From SURF-21 sp964510515 (lineage in GTDB: Bacteria > Actinomycetota > Geothermincolia > Geothermincolales > RBG-13-55-18), in NCBI GenBank assembly GCA_964510515.1, contig CAZEAU010000030.1, positions 1-28,129 on the forward strand: 28,129 bases of DNA, written 5' to 3'. This document shows positions 7,161 through 15,515 of the stretch, one piece after another. The notes below the pieces were generated by a model, which worked only from the letters and a program-made list of their open reading frames with translations, did no database searches and had not been told where the DNA came from. The position numbers and the translations under genes are program-made. Positions within the stretch are counted from its first letter, which is position 1. Each line of letters starts with the position of its first letter.

Positions 7161-8339
7161 ATGGGCAAGGAACGCAAAGGCATAGAGGTATCGCTGGCCC
7201 TGGCGGAGGCGGTCGGGCAGACCGACTGCGACGTCATCAGCGCCTACCCCATCACCCCCCAGACCCATATCGTGGAGCACCTCTCCGAGCTGGTGGCGGA
7301 CGGGCAGCTGGACGCGGAGTTCGTGCCCGTGGAGAGCGAGCACTCGGCCATGAGCGTGTGCTGCGGGGCGGCCGCCGTGGGCGCCCGCACCTTCACCTCC
7401 ACCAGCTCGCAGGGGCTGGCGCTGATGGCGGAGATATTCTTCATCACCTCCTCCTCGCGCCTGCCCGTGGTCATGGCCCTCGCCAACCGCTCCTTGTCCG
7501 GGCCGCTCTCCATCTGGAACGACCACACCGACGTGATGATGGTGCGCGACGGCGGCTGGATACACGTCTTCGTCGAGAACGGGCAGGAGGCCTACGACCA
7601 CGTCTTCTGGGCCTTCCGCGTGGCCGAGGACCCCACGGTGCGCCTGCCCGTGGCCCTCAACCTCGACGGCTTCATCATGACTCACGTGATAGAGCCCATC
7701 GAGTTCGAGGACGACGAGCTCGTCCGGCGCTACCTGCCCGAATACGAGATGGAGAAGCCCCTGCACCCGGACGAGCCGATCTCCATGGGCTGCTTCGCTA
7801 TGCCCGAGATATATACCGAGACGCAGATGGCGCGCGAGCGCGCCCTGGTGGACTCCTACGCCGTCTGCCTCAAGGCCTGGGAGGAATGGGCCGAGCTCAC
7901 CGGTCGGCGCTACCGGCCGGTGGAGACCTACCGCGCCGACGACGCCGAATACTGCATCGTGACCATGGGCTCGCTGGGCGAGACGGCCATGGCCGCGGTG
8001 GACGAGCTCAGGGAGCAGGGGGAGAGGGTGGGCGTGATCAAGATACGCCTGTGGCGCCCCTTCCCCTTCGACGACATCAGGCGCGCGGCGGCGGGCAAGC
8101 AAGGCCTCATCGTGCTGGACCGCGCCATCAGCTTCGGCGGCCCCGGCGGCCCGGTAGCCCTGGAGCTGCGAAGTGCCGTATGCGACATGCCGCAGGCGCC
8201 GGCCATCGTGAATTACGTGGCGGGGCTGGCGAGCCGGGACGTGACGACGGAGGACTTCAAGGCCATCATCCTCGAGGGAAAGGCCAAGGCCGCCGCGGGA
8301 GACACCGCCGGGTTCACCCTCTACGGCCTGCGCGGGTGA
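7161..8339 (+). CDS. porA: 2-oxoacid:ferredoxin oxidoreductase, alpha subunit
   Basis: Alpha subunit, 392 residues, the usual size. It contains the pyrimidine-binding domain with AYPITPQT (28-35) and VPVESEHSAMSVCCGAAAVG, the latter including the glutamate that activates thiamine diphosphate in this family. The second domain includes YCIVTMGSLGETA and the loop RLWRPFPFDDIRR. It pairs with the beta subunit to form the thiamine site. The segment LANRSLSGPLSIWNDHTDVM is the family's substrate/CoA-side block. Intact. Separated from porB by 10 nt. Confidence 0.95.
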   Translation: MGKERKGIEVSLALAEAVGQTDCDVISAYPITPQTHIVEHLSELVADGQLDAEFVPVESEHSAMSVCCGAAAVGARTFTSTSSQGLALMAEIFFITSSSRLPVVMALANRSLSGPLSIWNDHTDVMMVRDGGWIHVFVENGQEAYDHVFWAFRVAEDPTVRLPVALNLDGFIMTHVIEPIEFEDDELVRRYLPEYEMEKPLHPDEPISMGCFAMPEIYTETQMARERALVDSYAVCLKAWEEWAELTGRRYRPVETYRADDAEYCIVTMGSLGETAMAAVDELREQGERVGVIKIRLWRPFPFDDIRRAAAGKQGLIVLDRAISFGGPGGPVALELRSAVCDMPQAPAIVNYVAGLASRDVTTEDFKAIILEGKAKAAAGDTAGFTLYGLRG

Positions 8340-8349
8340 GGAGCAAGGC

Positions 8350-9276
8350 ATGGACAAATATTCGGTTTATTCGGCGAGGCTGGTCGAGCAGGAGGAATAC
8401 TTCGCCTGCGGGCACCGCGCCTGCCAGGGCTGCGCCGAGGCGCTGGCCGTGCGCCTGGTGATGAAGGCCCTGGGGCGCAACACCATCGTGGCCATGGCCA
8501 CGGGTTGCATGGAGATAGTCTCCTCCCCCCTGCCCACCACGGCCTGGGAGGTACCCTGGATACACGTGGCCTTCGAGAACGCCTCGGCGGTCATAAGCGG
8601 CTGCGAGTCGGGCATGAAGGCCATGATGCGCAAGGGCAAGCTGCCTCCGCGCAAGATCAACTTCGTGGCCATGGGCGGCGACGGCGCCACGGCCGATATC
8701 GGCATGGGGCAACTCTCCGGGGCCATGGAGCGCGGGCACGACTTCATCTACGTGTGCTACGACAACGAGGCCTACATGAACACCGGCATACAGCGCTCCA
8801 GCTCCACCCCCTGGGGGGCCAGCACCACTACCAGCCCGGCGGGCAAGCTGTCCGTGGGCCAGCAGACGCAGAAGAAGAACATGGCCAAGATAGCCATCGC
8901 CCACGACATCCCGTACGTGGCCACGGCCTGCCCCAGCTTCCCCTTCGACCTCATGGAGAAGGTGGAGAAGGCCGCCGCCATCCCCGGGCCGGCTTACCTG
9001 CACATACTCTCGGTATGCCCCACCGGCTGGCGCATCCCCCCCGAGGAGGCCATCAGGTACGGGCGCCTGGCCGTGAACAGCTGCGTATTCCCGCTCTACG
9101 AGTACGAGCACGGCGTCCACCGCCTCACCTACCGCCCCGACCCCATCCTGCCGGTGCGGGAATACATCGAAGGGCAGGGCCGCTTCCGGCACCTTAAGCC
9201 CGAGGACATAGACATCATCCAGGAGCGCACCACCAGGGATTACGAGAAGCTGCTGAAGCTCAGCGAAGAGGGTTGA
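8350..9276 (+). CDS. porB: 2-oxoacid:ferredoxin oxidoreductase, beta subunit (TPP-binding)
   Basis: Beta subunit, 308 residues, which binds the diphosphate of thiamine and the proximal [4Fe-4S] cluster. Cluster cysteines C20, C25 and C28 appear in CGHRACQGC, with C53 in MATGCMEI and others nearby as further candidates. The TPP motif runs from GDG (110-112) to CYDNEAYMNTG (136-146). The segment TPWGASTTTSPAG following it is typical of POR/VOR beta subunits and less so of 2-oxoglutarate enzymes, so pyruvate or a branched-chain/aryl oxoacid is favoured; this is weak evidence. Only 4 nt separate its stop from the NuoE-like gene, arguing that the diaphorase genes belong to the same transcript. Confidence 0.94.
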   Translation: MDKYSVYSARLVEQEEYFACGHRACQGCAEALAVRLVMKALGRNTIVAMATGCMEIVSSPLPTTAWEVPWIHVAFENASAVISGCESGMKAMMRKGKLPPRKINFVAMGGDGATADIGMGQLSGAMERGHDFIYVCYDNEAYMNTGIQRSSSTPWGASTTTSPAGKLSVGQQTQKKNMAKIAIAHDIPYVATACPSFPFDLMEKVEKAAAIPGPAYLHILSVCPTGWRIPPEEAIRYGRLAVNSCVFPLYEYEHGVHRLTYRPDPILPVREYIEGQGRFRHLKPEDIDIIQERTTRDYEKLLKLSEEG

Positions 9277-9280
9277 TCGC

Positions 9281-9742
9281 ATGACTGACGTGACTTCGTT
9301 CGACCGCATCATAGACCGTTACGAGAGGACGGAGGAATCGCTGCTGGCCATCCTGCAGGACTTCCAGCGCGAGTTCCACTACGTCCCCGAGGAGAGCATA
9401 CGCCGCCTGAGCGAGGTAATGGAGGTGCCGGAGAGCAAGATCTACGCCATGGGCACCTTCTACAAGGCGCTCTCGCTCACCCCGCGCGGCCGCCATATCG
9501 TCAAGGTGTGCACGGGCACGGCCTGCCACCTCAAGGGGGCCCCGCAGATACTGGAGACGCTGGAGCGGGAGCTGGCGGTGAAGCGCAACGGCACCACGCC
9601 GGACGGGGAGTTCACCCTGGAGTGCGTCAACTGCGTGGGAGCCTGCGCCATGGCCCCGGTGACCCTCGTCGACGAGGTCTATCACGGGCAGACCCGCCCC
9701 TCCAAGGTCATGGGCCTGGTGAAGAAGCAAGTGGAGAGCTGA
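9281..9742 (+). CDS. nuoE: NuoE-like [2Fe-2S] diaphorase subunit
   Basis: Thioredoxin-fold [2Fe-2S] protein of the NuoE/HydC/HndA family, 153 residues. A helical N-terminus (ESLLAILQDFQREFHYVPEE, about 20-39) precedes the cluster domain. The four ligands C77, C82, C118 and C122 stand in VCTGTACH and CVNCVGAC with the family C-x4-C / C-x3-C spacing. In complex I, HoxE and bifurcating hydrogenases this subunit sits beside the FMN subunit. No complex I membrane or quinone-site genes are present, so this is a soluble diaphorase rather than a Nuo operon. It lies between porB (4 nt upstream) and the NuoF-like gene (4 nt downstream). Confidence 0.92.
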   Translation: MTDVTSFDRIIDRYERTEESLLAILQDFQREFHYVPEESIRRLSEVMEVPESKIYAMGTFYKALSLTPRGRHIVKVCTGTACHLKGAPQILETLERELAVKRNGTTPDGEFTLECVNCVGACAMAPVTLVDEVYHGQTRPSKVMGLVKKQVES

Positions 9743-9746
9743 GGAT

Positions 9747-11603
9747 ATGGGAGCCATCAACTCCGCCGAGCAATTGCAGGCCTACCGCCGGAAGTTGGAG
9801 GCCGGGGCCAAGCCCGACCTTCCCACCGTGCTGGTGTGCTTCGGCACCGGCTGCCAGGCCAACGGGGCCGGGCCGGTGGCCGATGCCTTTGCCCAGGCCG
9901 CCCGGGAGCAGGGGCTGCAGCTGGACGTCAACCTGGGCATCAAGACCACCGGCTGCCACGGCTACTGCGAGAACGGGCCGCTGGTGGCGCTCAGGCCGCA
10001 GGACATCCTCTACCTCAAGGTGAAGCCCGAGGATGTGCCGGAGATCGTGGAGGAATCTGTCAAGGGCGGGCGCATCGTGGAGCGCCTCACCTACCGGGAC
10101 AAGGTCACCGGCGAGGCCGTCGCGCGCTACAGCGAGATCCCCTTCTACAAGCATCAGCACCGCATCGCGCTCAAGCGCATCGGCAACATAGACCCGGCGA
10201 GCATCGACGACTACATCCTCGCCGGCGGCTACGCCGGGCTGGCGCGGGCGCTGGCCATGGACCCGCAGGACATCATCTCCGAGGTTGAGCGCTCGGGCCT
10301 GCGCGGGCGCGGCGGCGGCGGCTTCCCCGCCGGCACCAAGTGGCGCTCCTGCGTGGCGGTGCAGAGCGATGTGCGCTACGTGCTGTGCAACGGTGACGAG
10401 GGCGACCCCGGCGCCTTCATGGACCGCTCCATCATGGAGGGCGACCCGCACTGCGTCATCGAGGGCATGGTCATCGGCGCCTTCGCCGTGGGGGCGCATC
10501 AGGGCTATATCTACGTGCGCGACGAGTACCCGCTGGCAGTGAGGAACCTGGAGGCCGCGCTCGCGGCGGCGCGGGAGAAGGGGCTGCTGGGCGAGGACAT
10601 CCTGGGCAGCGGCTTCTCCTTCGACATCAAGATCAGCCGGGGGGGCGGCGCCTTCGTGTGCGGCGAGTCCTCGGCGCTGATGCGCTCGGTGGGCGGCGAG
10701 GTGGGAGAGCCGCGGGCCAAGTACATACGCTCGGTGGAGAGGGGCCTCTACGACCGCCCCACGGTGCTCAACAACGTGGAGACCTGGGCCAACGTGCCGG
10801 AGATCATCACCCGGGGCGCGGACTGGTACGCGTCCATGGGCACCGAGGGCTCCAAAGGCACCAAGGTCTTCTCCCTGGTGGGCAAGGTCAACAACACCGG
10901 CCTGGTGGAGGTGCCCATGGGCATCTCCATACGCGAGCTGGTCGAGGACATCGGCGGCGGCATCCTGGGGGGCGGGCAGTTCAAGGCGGTGCAGACCGGG
11001 GGGCCCTCCGGGGGCTGCATCCCCGAGCGCCTGGCCGATTTGCCCATAGATTTCGACACCCTCACCGATGCCGGGTCCATGATGGGGTCGGGGGGCATCA
11101 TCGTCATGGACGAGGAGACCTGCATGGTGGACGTGGCCAGGTACTTCATCGACTTTTTGGTGGGCGAATCCTGCGGCAAATGCACCCCCTGCCGGGACGG
11201 CCTGCCGCGCATGCTGGACCTGCTGACCGACATCACCGAGGGCCGCGGCGGGGAGGAGCACTTGGCCATGCTGGAGGAGCTGTGCGAGCTGCTGAGCTGG
11301 GGGGCGCTGTGCGGGCTGGGCACCTCGGCGGCCAACCCGGTGCTCTCCACCATCAAGTACTTCCGCGACGAATACGACGCCCACATCCGGGACAAGCGCT
11401 GCCCGGCCGGGGTGTGCAAGGAGCTCATCACCTACTCCATAGACGCGGAGGCCTGCACGGGCTGCCTCCTCTGCGCCAAGAAGTGCCCGCAGGGGTGCAT
11501 CGCGGGCGAGCGCAAGCAGCCCCATACCATCGACACGACGAGATGCATAAAGTGCGGCGTCTGCAAGGACGTGTGTACCTTCGATGCAGTGAGGATCTCA
11601 TAG
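9747..11603 (+). CDS. nuoF: NuoF/HydB-like NAD(P)H:acceptor subunit with N- and C-terminal Fe-S domains
   Basis: 618-residue flavoprotein that should bind FMN and NAD(P)H. Domains in order: an N-terminal thioredoxin-like [2Fe-2S] domain (C31, C36, C70, C74 in CFGTGC and GCHGYC); the NuoF core with GRGGGGFPAG (187-196) and NGDEGDPGAF (215-224); the N3-type [4Fe-4S] motif ESCGKCTPC with C476, C479, C482 and C522; a CPAGVC pair (C552, C557); and a two-cluster ferredoxin tail (C570-C580 and C600-C610). Complex I NuoF lacks the N-terminal domain and the ferredoxin tail. This full layout is that of HydB/HndC in electron-bifurcating or NADP-reducing hydrogenases. It points to exchange between NAD(P) and low-potential clusters. 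Confidence 0.93.
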   Translation: MGAINSAEQLQAYRRKLEAGAKPDLPTVLVCFGTGCQANGAGPVADAFAQAAREQGLQLDVNLGIKTTGCHGYCENGPLVALRPQDILYLKVKPEDVPEIVEESVKGGRIVERLTYRDKVTGEAVARYSEIPFYKHQHRIALKRIGNIDPASIDDYILAGGYAGLARALAMDPQDIISEVERSGLRGRGGGGFPAGTKWRSCVAVQSDVRYVLCNGDEGDPGAFMDRSIMEGDPHCVIEGMVIGAFAVGAHQGYIYVRDEYPLAVRNLEAALAAAREKGLLGEDILGSGFSFDIKISRGGGAFVCGESSALMRSVGGEVGEPRAKYIRSVERGLYDRPTVLNNVETWANVPEIITRGADWYASMGTEGSKGTKVFSLVGKVNNTGLVEVPMGISIRELVEDIGGGILGGGQFKAVQTGGPSGGCIPERLADLPIDFDTLTDAGSMMGSGGIIVMDEETCMVDVARYFIDFLVGESCGKCTPCRDGLPRMLDLLTDITEGRGGEEHLAMLEELCELLSWGALCGLGTSAANPVLSTIKYFRDEYDAHIRDKRCPAGVCKELITYSIDAEACTGCLLCAKKCPQGCIAGERKQPHTIDTTRCIKCGVCKDVCTFDAVRIS

Positions 11604-11604
11604 C

Positions 11605-12333
11605 ATGGAAAAGATAAGCGTGATCATCGACGGGCGTACCTTCGAGGCGGTGAAGGACCGGAGCGTGCTGGAGGTGGCGCACGCCAACGGCATCTACATC
11701 CCCTCCCTGTGCTACAACAGCGAGGTCAAGAGCAGCGGCGGCTCCTGCCGCGTCTGCCTGGTGGAGGCGCATCAGGGCGGCCGCATGAGGCTGGTCACCG
11801 CCTGCAACTACCCCGTACGCGCGGGCCTGGAGGTGAAGACGGATACCCCCCTGGTGCACAGGATGCGCAAGGGGGTGCTGGAGCTGCTCATGGCGCGCGT
11901 GCCGGATGTGGAGGTCATAAGGGAGATGGCCGCGGCCGAGGGGCTGACCGATGTCCGCTACCGCCTGGACGAGGGCGAGAAAGACCGCGGCAAGTGCATC
12001 GCCTGCGCCCTGTGCACCAACGTCTGCGCCGAGGTGGTGGGCGTTTATGCCATCGCCATGGAGGATCGCGGCGCGGACAAAAAGCCCGCCACCCCTTACC
12101 ACAAACCCTCCGAGGTGTGCATCGGCTGCGGGGCCTGCGCCTACGCCTGCCCCACCGGAGCCATCGCCCTCAGGGAGAAGGACGGCGTGCGCAGGATTTG
12201 GGGCAGGGACTTCAAGATGGTCGCCTGCAGCGTCTGCGGCACCCCCTATATCCCGGAAGCCCAGGTGGACTGGATAGTGAAGAGGACGGGCAAGGACCGC
12301 TCGTTCTTCGATAAATGCCCGGACCACAGGTGA
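11605..12333 (+). CDS. NuoG N-terminus/HoxU-like iron-sulfur subunit
   Basis: 242-residue electron-transfer protein. The N-terminal plant-type [2Fe-2S] ferredoxin domain has C36, C48, C51 and C67. The His-ligated [4Fe-4S] segment usual in NuoG and HoxU (HxxxCxxC) is not seen. Two [4Fe-4S] motifs follow: CIACALCTNVC (131-141) and CIGCGACAYACP (172-183). A short tail adds C208, C211 and C238 (CSVCG and DKCPDH), which could hold a metal. There is no H-cluster domain, so this is not a hydrogenase, and no molybdopterin domain. It starts one base after the NuoF-like stop. It probably bridges the POR and the diaphorase. Last gene of the operon; a convergent gene follows. Confidence 0.88.
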   Translation: MEKISVIIDGRTFEAVKDRSVLEVAHANGIYIPSLCYNSEVKSSGGSCRVCLVEAHQGGRMRLVTACNYPVRAGLEVKTDTPLVHRMRKGVLELLMARVPDVEVIREMAAAEGLTDVRYRLDEGEKDRGKCIACALCTNVCAEVVGVYAIAMEDRGADKKPATPYHKPSEVCIGCGACAYACPTGAIALREKDGVRRIWGRDFKMVACSVCGTPYIPEAQVDWIVKRTGKDRSFFDKCPDHR

Positions 12334-12582
12334 TATCCGGGCGCGAGGCGGGATAGGGCAAATCATATCCACCCCTTGGGGGCTAACCATATCCATACCC
12401 TGGCGCGCATAGCCCGCCCATATCCGCGGCCCGCACACTCCGCGACTTCCCCTTAGGGCTCCGCCTGCCGCCATGCGCGCCGTCCATCGCATTCCTGTGC
12501 CGGCCGCACGCGGCGCGCGCGATGCCGCATGCGCCCGCGCCTGGCCCCAGGAGAGGCGCGCCCTGCGCGAGGGCGGCGCGGC
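12334..12582. other. Convergent intergenic region, no gene or clear terminator
   Basis: Gap between the rightward por-nuo operon and the leftward AGPS-like gene. It has three CATATCC words (12364, 12388, 12419) and several short GC palindromes, but no stem followed by a T-run that I would call a terminator. Confidence 0.4.
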
Positions 12583-14289
12583 CTACCTGCGCTTCGGTAT
12601 CTCGTCCAGACCCAGCTGCCCGCCCGGGTTCATGATGCCGTGGGGGTCGAAGTGGCGCTTGAGCGCCCGCAGGACCTCCATCTGCTCCCGGCCCAGGTGC
12701 CGCTCCATCCAGGGGGCCAGCAGGCGGCCCACCCCGTGGTGATGGCTGGGAGTGCCGCCGAACTCCAGCATGCGGTCGATGATGCCGTTCTGCAGCTCCA
12801 CGTACTCGTCCACCTCCATGCGCGCCAGGAGGATGAAGTAGAGGTTGGTGCCGTGGGGATAGAAGTGCGAGGCGTGGGTCATGCAGATGGTTCCCGGCCT
12901 GCTCTTGATGAAGGCGCGCACCCCCTGATGCACGCGGTGCAGGCTCTCCCAGGTGACGCTGGTCTCCAGGGTGTCTAAAAAGATGCCGTAGTCGTTCAGG
13001 TCCTCGCGCATGAAGGGCTCGGTGTAGCGGGTATGCTCCCACATGCGCGCGGGAAAGCCGCTTAAGGGCAGGGCGCCGTGCTCGCGGGCGATGCGCCGGA
13101 TCATGCGCGCCACCAGGCGGGTGTAGTCCGCATGCCCCTCCACGTTGCCCAGGCACAGGCTGCGCTGCCCCGGCTTGAAGCCCAGGCGGGCCAGGGCGGC
13201 GTCCGCGAAGCCCGGCACGCCGTAGAGCTTGAGGCCGCGGTCGGTCTCCTCGGGGTCGGAGATACGGTAGATGGCGGGCATGCCCGACTCGCGCTGCATG
13301 ATCTCGCGGCTGGCCTCCACCGCCTCCTCCCAGCTCCGGAACATGTAGCTGAAGTAGCGGCGGTTCTCGGGCAGGTAGCGGTATATCTTCATGGTCAGCT
13401 CGACCAGGATGCCGAAGGCGCCCTCCGAGCCCTTGAAGATGTCGTGCACCTTGGGGCCGGTGGCCGTGGCCGGGTAGTCGAGGGTCCTGATATCCCCCGC
13501 CGGGGTCACGTACTCCTGGCTGAAGACGATGTCGCAGGCGTCGCCGTAATAGGTGGAGGCCTGCCCGGAGCCCAGGGTCACCACCCAGCCCCCCACGGTG
13601 GAGTACTCGAAGGACTGGGGGAAATGCCCGTTGGTGTAGCGGAGGGCGCAGCCGAAGCCCTCGGGGGCGTTGTTGAGGGCCTCCTCGTAGGCGGGGCCGA
13701 ACATGCCCGGCTGCACGCGCGCCGTCTGGTTGAGCTCGCTTATCTCCAGCAGCCGGTTCATATGCGTGCTCATCACCAGGGTGACGCCCCCCTTGTAGGG
13801 ACGGCAGCCGAAGTTCACCGACGAGCCCGCGCCGAAGACGGTGATGGGGATGCGCTCGGCGTGGCAGTAGCGCACGAGCTCCCGCACGTCGTTCTTGTCG
13901 CGCGGGTGCACCACCACGTCCGCCACCTCGCGGATGACCCCGCGGCGCAGCTCCCATATCTCCTCCGAGGTCATGCCGGTGGCGTACCTCACGCGGCTGT
14001 AATCGTCGGTGGCCACGTTGTCCTTCCCCACCACGCGCGCCAGCGCCTCGATGTGCCGGGGCTCCAGCTGCGGCGGGCGGTCCAGCTCGACCAGCTCGTG
14101 CCCCTCGTTGCTCTTGCGCGAGAAGTCGTCCCTGCTCATTCCGAACTCCTGCATCATCATCTTCACCCAGGCGTCGCTGGGATGCTTGAAGCGGTGCGGC
14201 TCGCCGTACTTGACGATGGAGCGGATGCTGCCCGGGCGCGGGGGCTCCTCCGTCCAGTCCGGCCGGAAGCGTTTGGGTCCTATTTTCAT
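12583..14289 (-). CDS. FAD-dependent oxidase, alkylglycerone-phosphate synthase-like
   Basis: 568-residue member of the vanillyl-alcohol-oxidase flavoprotein superfamily. The PCMH-type FAD domain is clear: a VVHPRDKNDVRELVRYC block then RIPITVFGAGSSVNFG (147-161). The C-terminal motif SHHHGVG (515-521) matches the histidine motif essential in alkyldihydroxyacetonephosphate synthase, which makes the ether bond of ether lipids, and the ending FDPHGIMNPGG is the usual family close. Related bacterial flavoproteins include glycolate and D-lactate dehydrogenases, but they lack the HHHGVG context. ATG 14289 is chosen because AAGGAT lies about 8 nt upstream; the reading frame stays open much further upstream only as a shadow of the acyl-CoA dehydrogenase. 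No acyl-DHAP acyltransferase is nearby. Confidence 0.82.
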   Translation of the reverse strand: MKIGPKRFRPDWTEEPPRPGSIRSIVKYGEPHRFKHPSDAWVKMMMQEFGMSRDDFSRKSNEGHELVELDRPPQLEPRHIEALARVVGKDNVATDDYSRVRYATGMTSEEIWELRRGVIREVADVVVHPRDKNDVRELVRYCHAERIPITVFGAGSSVNFGCRPYKGGVTLVMSTHMNRLLEISELNQTARVQPGMFGPAYEEALNNAPEGFGCALRYTNGHFPQSFEYSTVGGWVVTLGSGQASTYYGDACDIVFSQEYVTPAGDIRTLDYPATATGPKVHDIFKGSEGAFGILVELTMKIYRYLPENRRYFSYMFRSWEEAVEASREIMQRESGMPAIYRISDPEETDRGLKLYGVPGFADAALARLGFKPGQRSLCLGNVEGHADYTRLVARMIRRIAREHGALPLSGFPARMWEHTRYTEPFMREDLNDYGIFLDTLETSVTWESLHRVHQGVRAFIKSRPGTICMTHASHFYPHGTNLYFILLARMEVDEYVELQNGIIDRMLEFGGTPSHHHGVGRLLAPWMERHLGREQMEVLRALKRHFDPHGIMNPGGQLGLDEIPKRR

Positions 14290-14328
14290 GGTGCAGATCC
14301 TTTCCACGGCTCCTGCGGCGGCGTATAT

Positions 14329-14334
14329 ATTATA
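14329..14334 (-). promoter_or_regulatory. Candidate -10 box ahead of the AGPS-like gene
   Basis: A perfect TATAAT on the minus strand, 40 nt upstream of the ATG, in the 71-nt gap after the acyl-CoA dehydrogenase. It lies in the only AT-rich patch nearby and has TG two bases upstream. No -35 match is seen, so an independent promoter is possible but not sure. Confidence 0.35.
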
Positions 14335-14360
14335 CCCATAGGCGCGGAAGGGCAGCGGCC

Positions 14361-15506
14361 TCAGGCGCGTTCGCGCAGGATGTCGCGCGCGATGACCAGC
14401 CGCTGTATCTCCGAGGTGCCCTCGTAGATGGTGGTGGCGCGGGCGTCGCGGTAGAGCCTCTCCACCTTGGAGTCCTTGAGGTAGCCGTAGCCGCCGTGTA
14501 TCTGCAGGGCCAGGTAGGCGCTGCGGTTGGCCAGCTCGGACGCGAAGAGCTTGGCCATGGAGGCCTCGCGGGTGAAGGGGAGCCCCTCGTCCTTCCTCCA
14601 CGCGGCGGAGAGGCTGAGCCCGTTGGCGGCCTCGATGCCGGTGGCCATGTCCGCTATCATCCACTGTATGGCCTCGAAGGAGGCGATGCTCTTGCCGAAC
14701 TGCTTGCGCCCGCGGGCGTACTTCACGCCCTCGTCCAGGCAGGCGCGGCTGATGCCCAGCGCCTGCGAGGCGATGCCGATGCGCCCACTGTCCAGCGCGC
14801 TCATGGCCACCTTGAAGCCCTCCCCCGGCTTTCCCACCAGGTTTTCCCCGGGAACCCTGCAGTCGTCGAAGAGGAGCTCCACGGTGTTGGAGGCCCGCAG
14901 GCCCATCTTGTCCTCCCTCGCGCCGACGGAGAGCCCCGGCGCGCCCCGCTCCACGATGAAAGCCGAGAGGCCCTTGCTGCCTTTTTCCGGGCCGGTCCTG
15001 GCGATGAGGTTGATCACGTCGGCATACTGCCCGTGGGTGATGAAGGTCTTGATGCCGTTTACCAGGAAGTGGTCCCCCTTGTCCTCGGCCCGCGTGGTGA
15101 GGCTCCCCGGGTCCGACCCCGCCTCCGGCTCGGTGAGGGCGAAACAACCCAGCAGCCCCCCCTCCGCCAGCCTGCCCAGGTACCTGGCCTTGAGCTCCTC
15201 GTTCCCGAACTGCAGCAGGGGCTCGGTGGAGAGGTTGGCCACGGACATGGTCACCGCGGTGGAGGCGCAGGCGTAGGCTATCTCCTGCAGGGCGAGGCAG
15301 TAGCTGACCGCCCCCGCGCCGGCCCCGCCGTGCTCGGGCGGCACCATCATCCCCAGCAGGCCCAGCTCCCCCATCTTCCTCACCACTTCCGCGGGGAAGG
15401 TCTCCTCCCGGTCGCGCTGGGCGGCCAGGGGCTCCAGCTCCCTGGCGGCGAAGTCCCGGGCCATGAGCCGGACCATCTTCTGTTCATCGCTCAAACGGAA
15501 AGGCAT
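14361..15506 (-). CDS. Acyl-CoA dehydrogenase
   Basis: FAD enzyme that introduces the alpha-beta double bond into an acyl-CoA, passing electrons to electron-transfer flavoprotein. The 381 residues match the short/medium-chain family length. N-terminal helices (MPFRLSDEQKMVRLMARDFA) are followed by the FAD/substrate signature ALTEPEAGSDPGS and, near the C-terminus, the catalytic base region YEGTSEIQR (Y361, with E362 as the expected base), preceded by GGYGYLKDSKVERLYRDARA. AGGAGG lies 3-4 nt before the ATG. It starts 9 nt after the XRE-cupin gene stop, so the regulator and enzyme are probably one operon. Chain-length preference cannot be told. Confidence 0.93.
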   Translation of the reverse strand: MPFRLSDEQKMVRLMARDFAARELEPLAAQRDREETFPAEVVRKMGELGLLGMMVPPEHGGAGAGAVSYCLALQEIAYACASTAVTMSVANLSTEPLLQFGNEELKARYLGRLAEGGLLGCFALTEPEAGSDPGSLTTRAEDKGDHFLVNGIKTFITHGQYADVINLIARTGPEKGSKGLSAFIVERGAPGLSVGAREDKMGLRASNTVELLFDDCRVPGENLVGKPGEGFKVAMSALDSGRIGIASQALGISRACLDEGVKYARGRKQFGKSIASFEAIQWMIADMATGIEAANGLSLSAAWRKDEGLPFTREASMAKLFASELANRSAYLALQIHGGYGYLKDSKVERLYRDARATTIYEGTSEIQRLVIARDILRERA

Positions 15507-15515
15507 GGCCCTCCT

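Noticed and set aside
9281..12333. Respiratory complex I fragment
   Set aside because: The domain layout of the NuoF-like subunit matches soluble bifurcating-type diaphorases, and no membrane or quinone-site genes follow.
12371..12384. Intrinsic terminator (CCCCTTGGGG)
   Set aside because: The loop is only two bases and no T-run follows on either strand.
14290..15147. Long N-terminal extension of the AGPS-like protein
   Set aside because: The frame is open only because it shadows the acyl-CoA dehydrogenase; the real start at 14289 has its own ribosome site and domain start.
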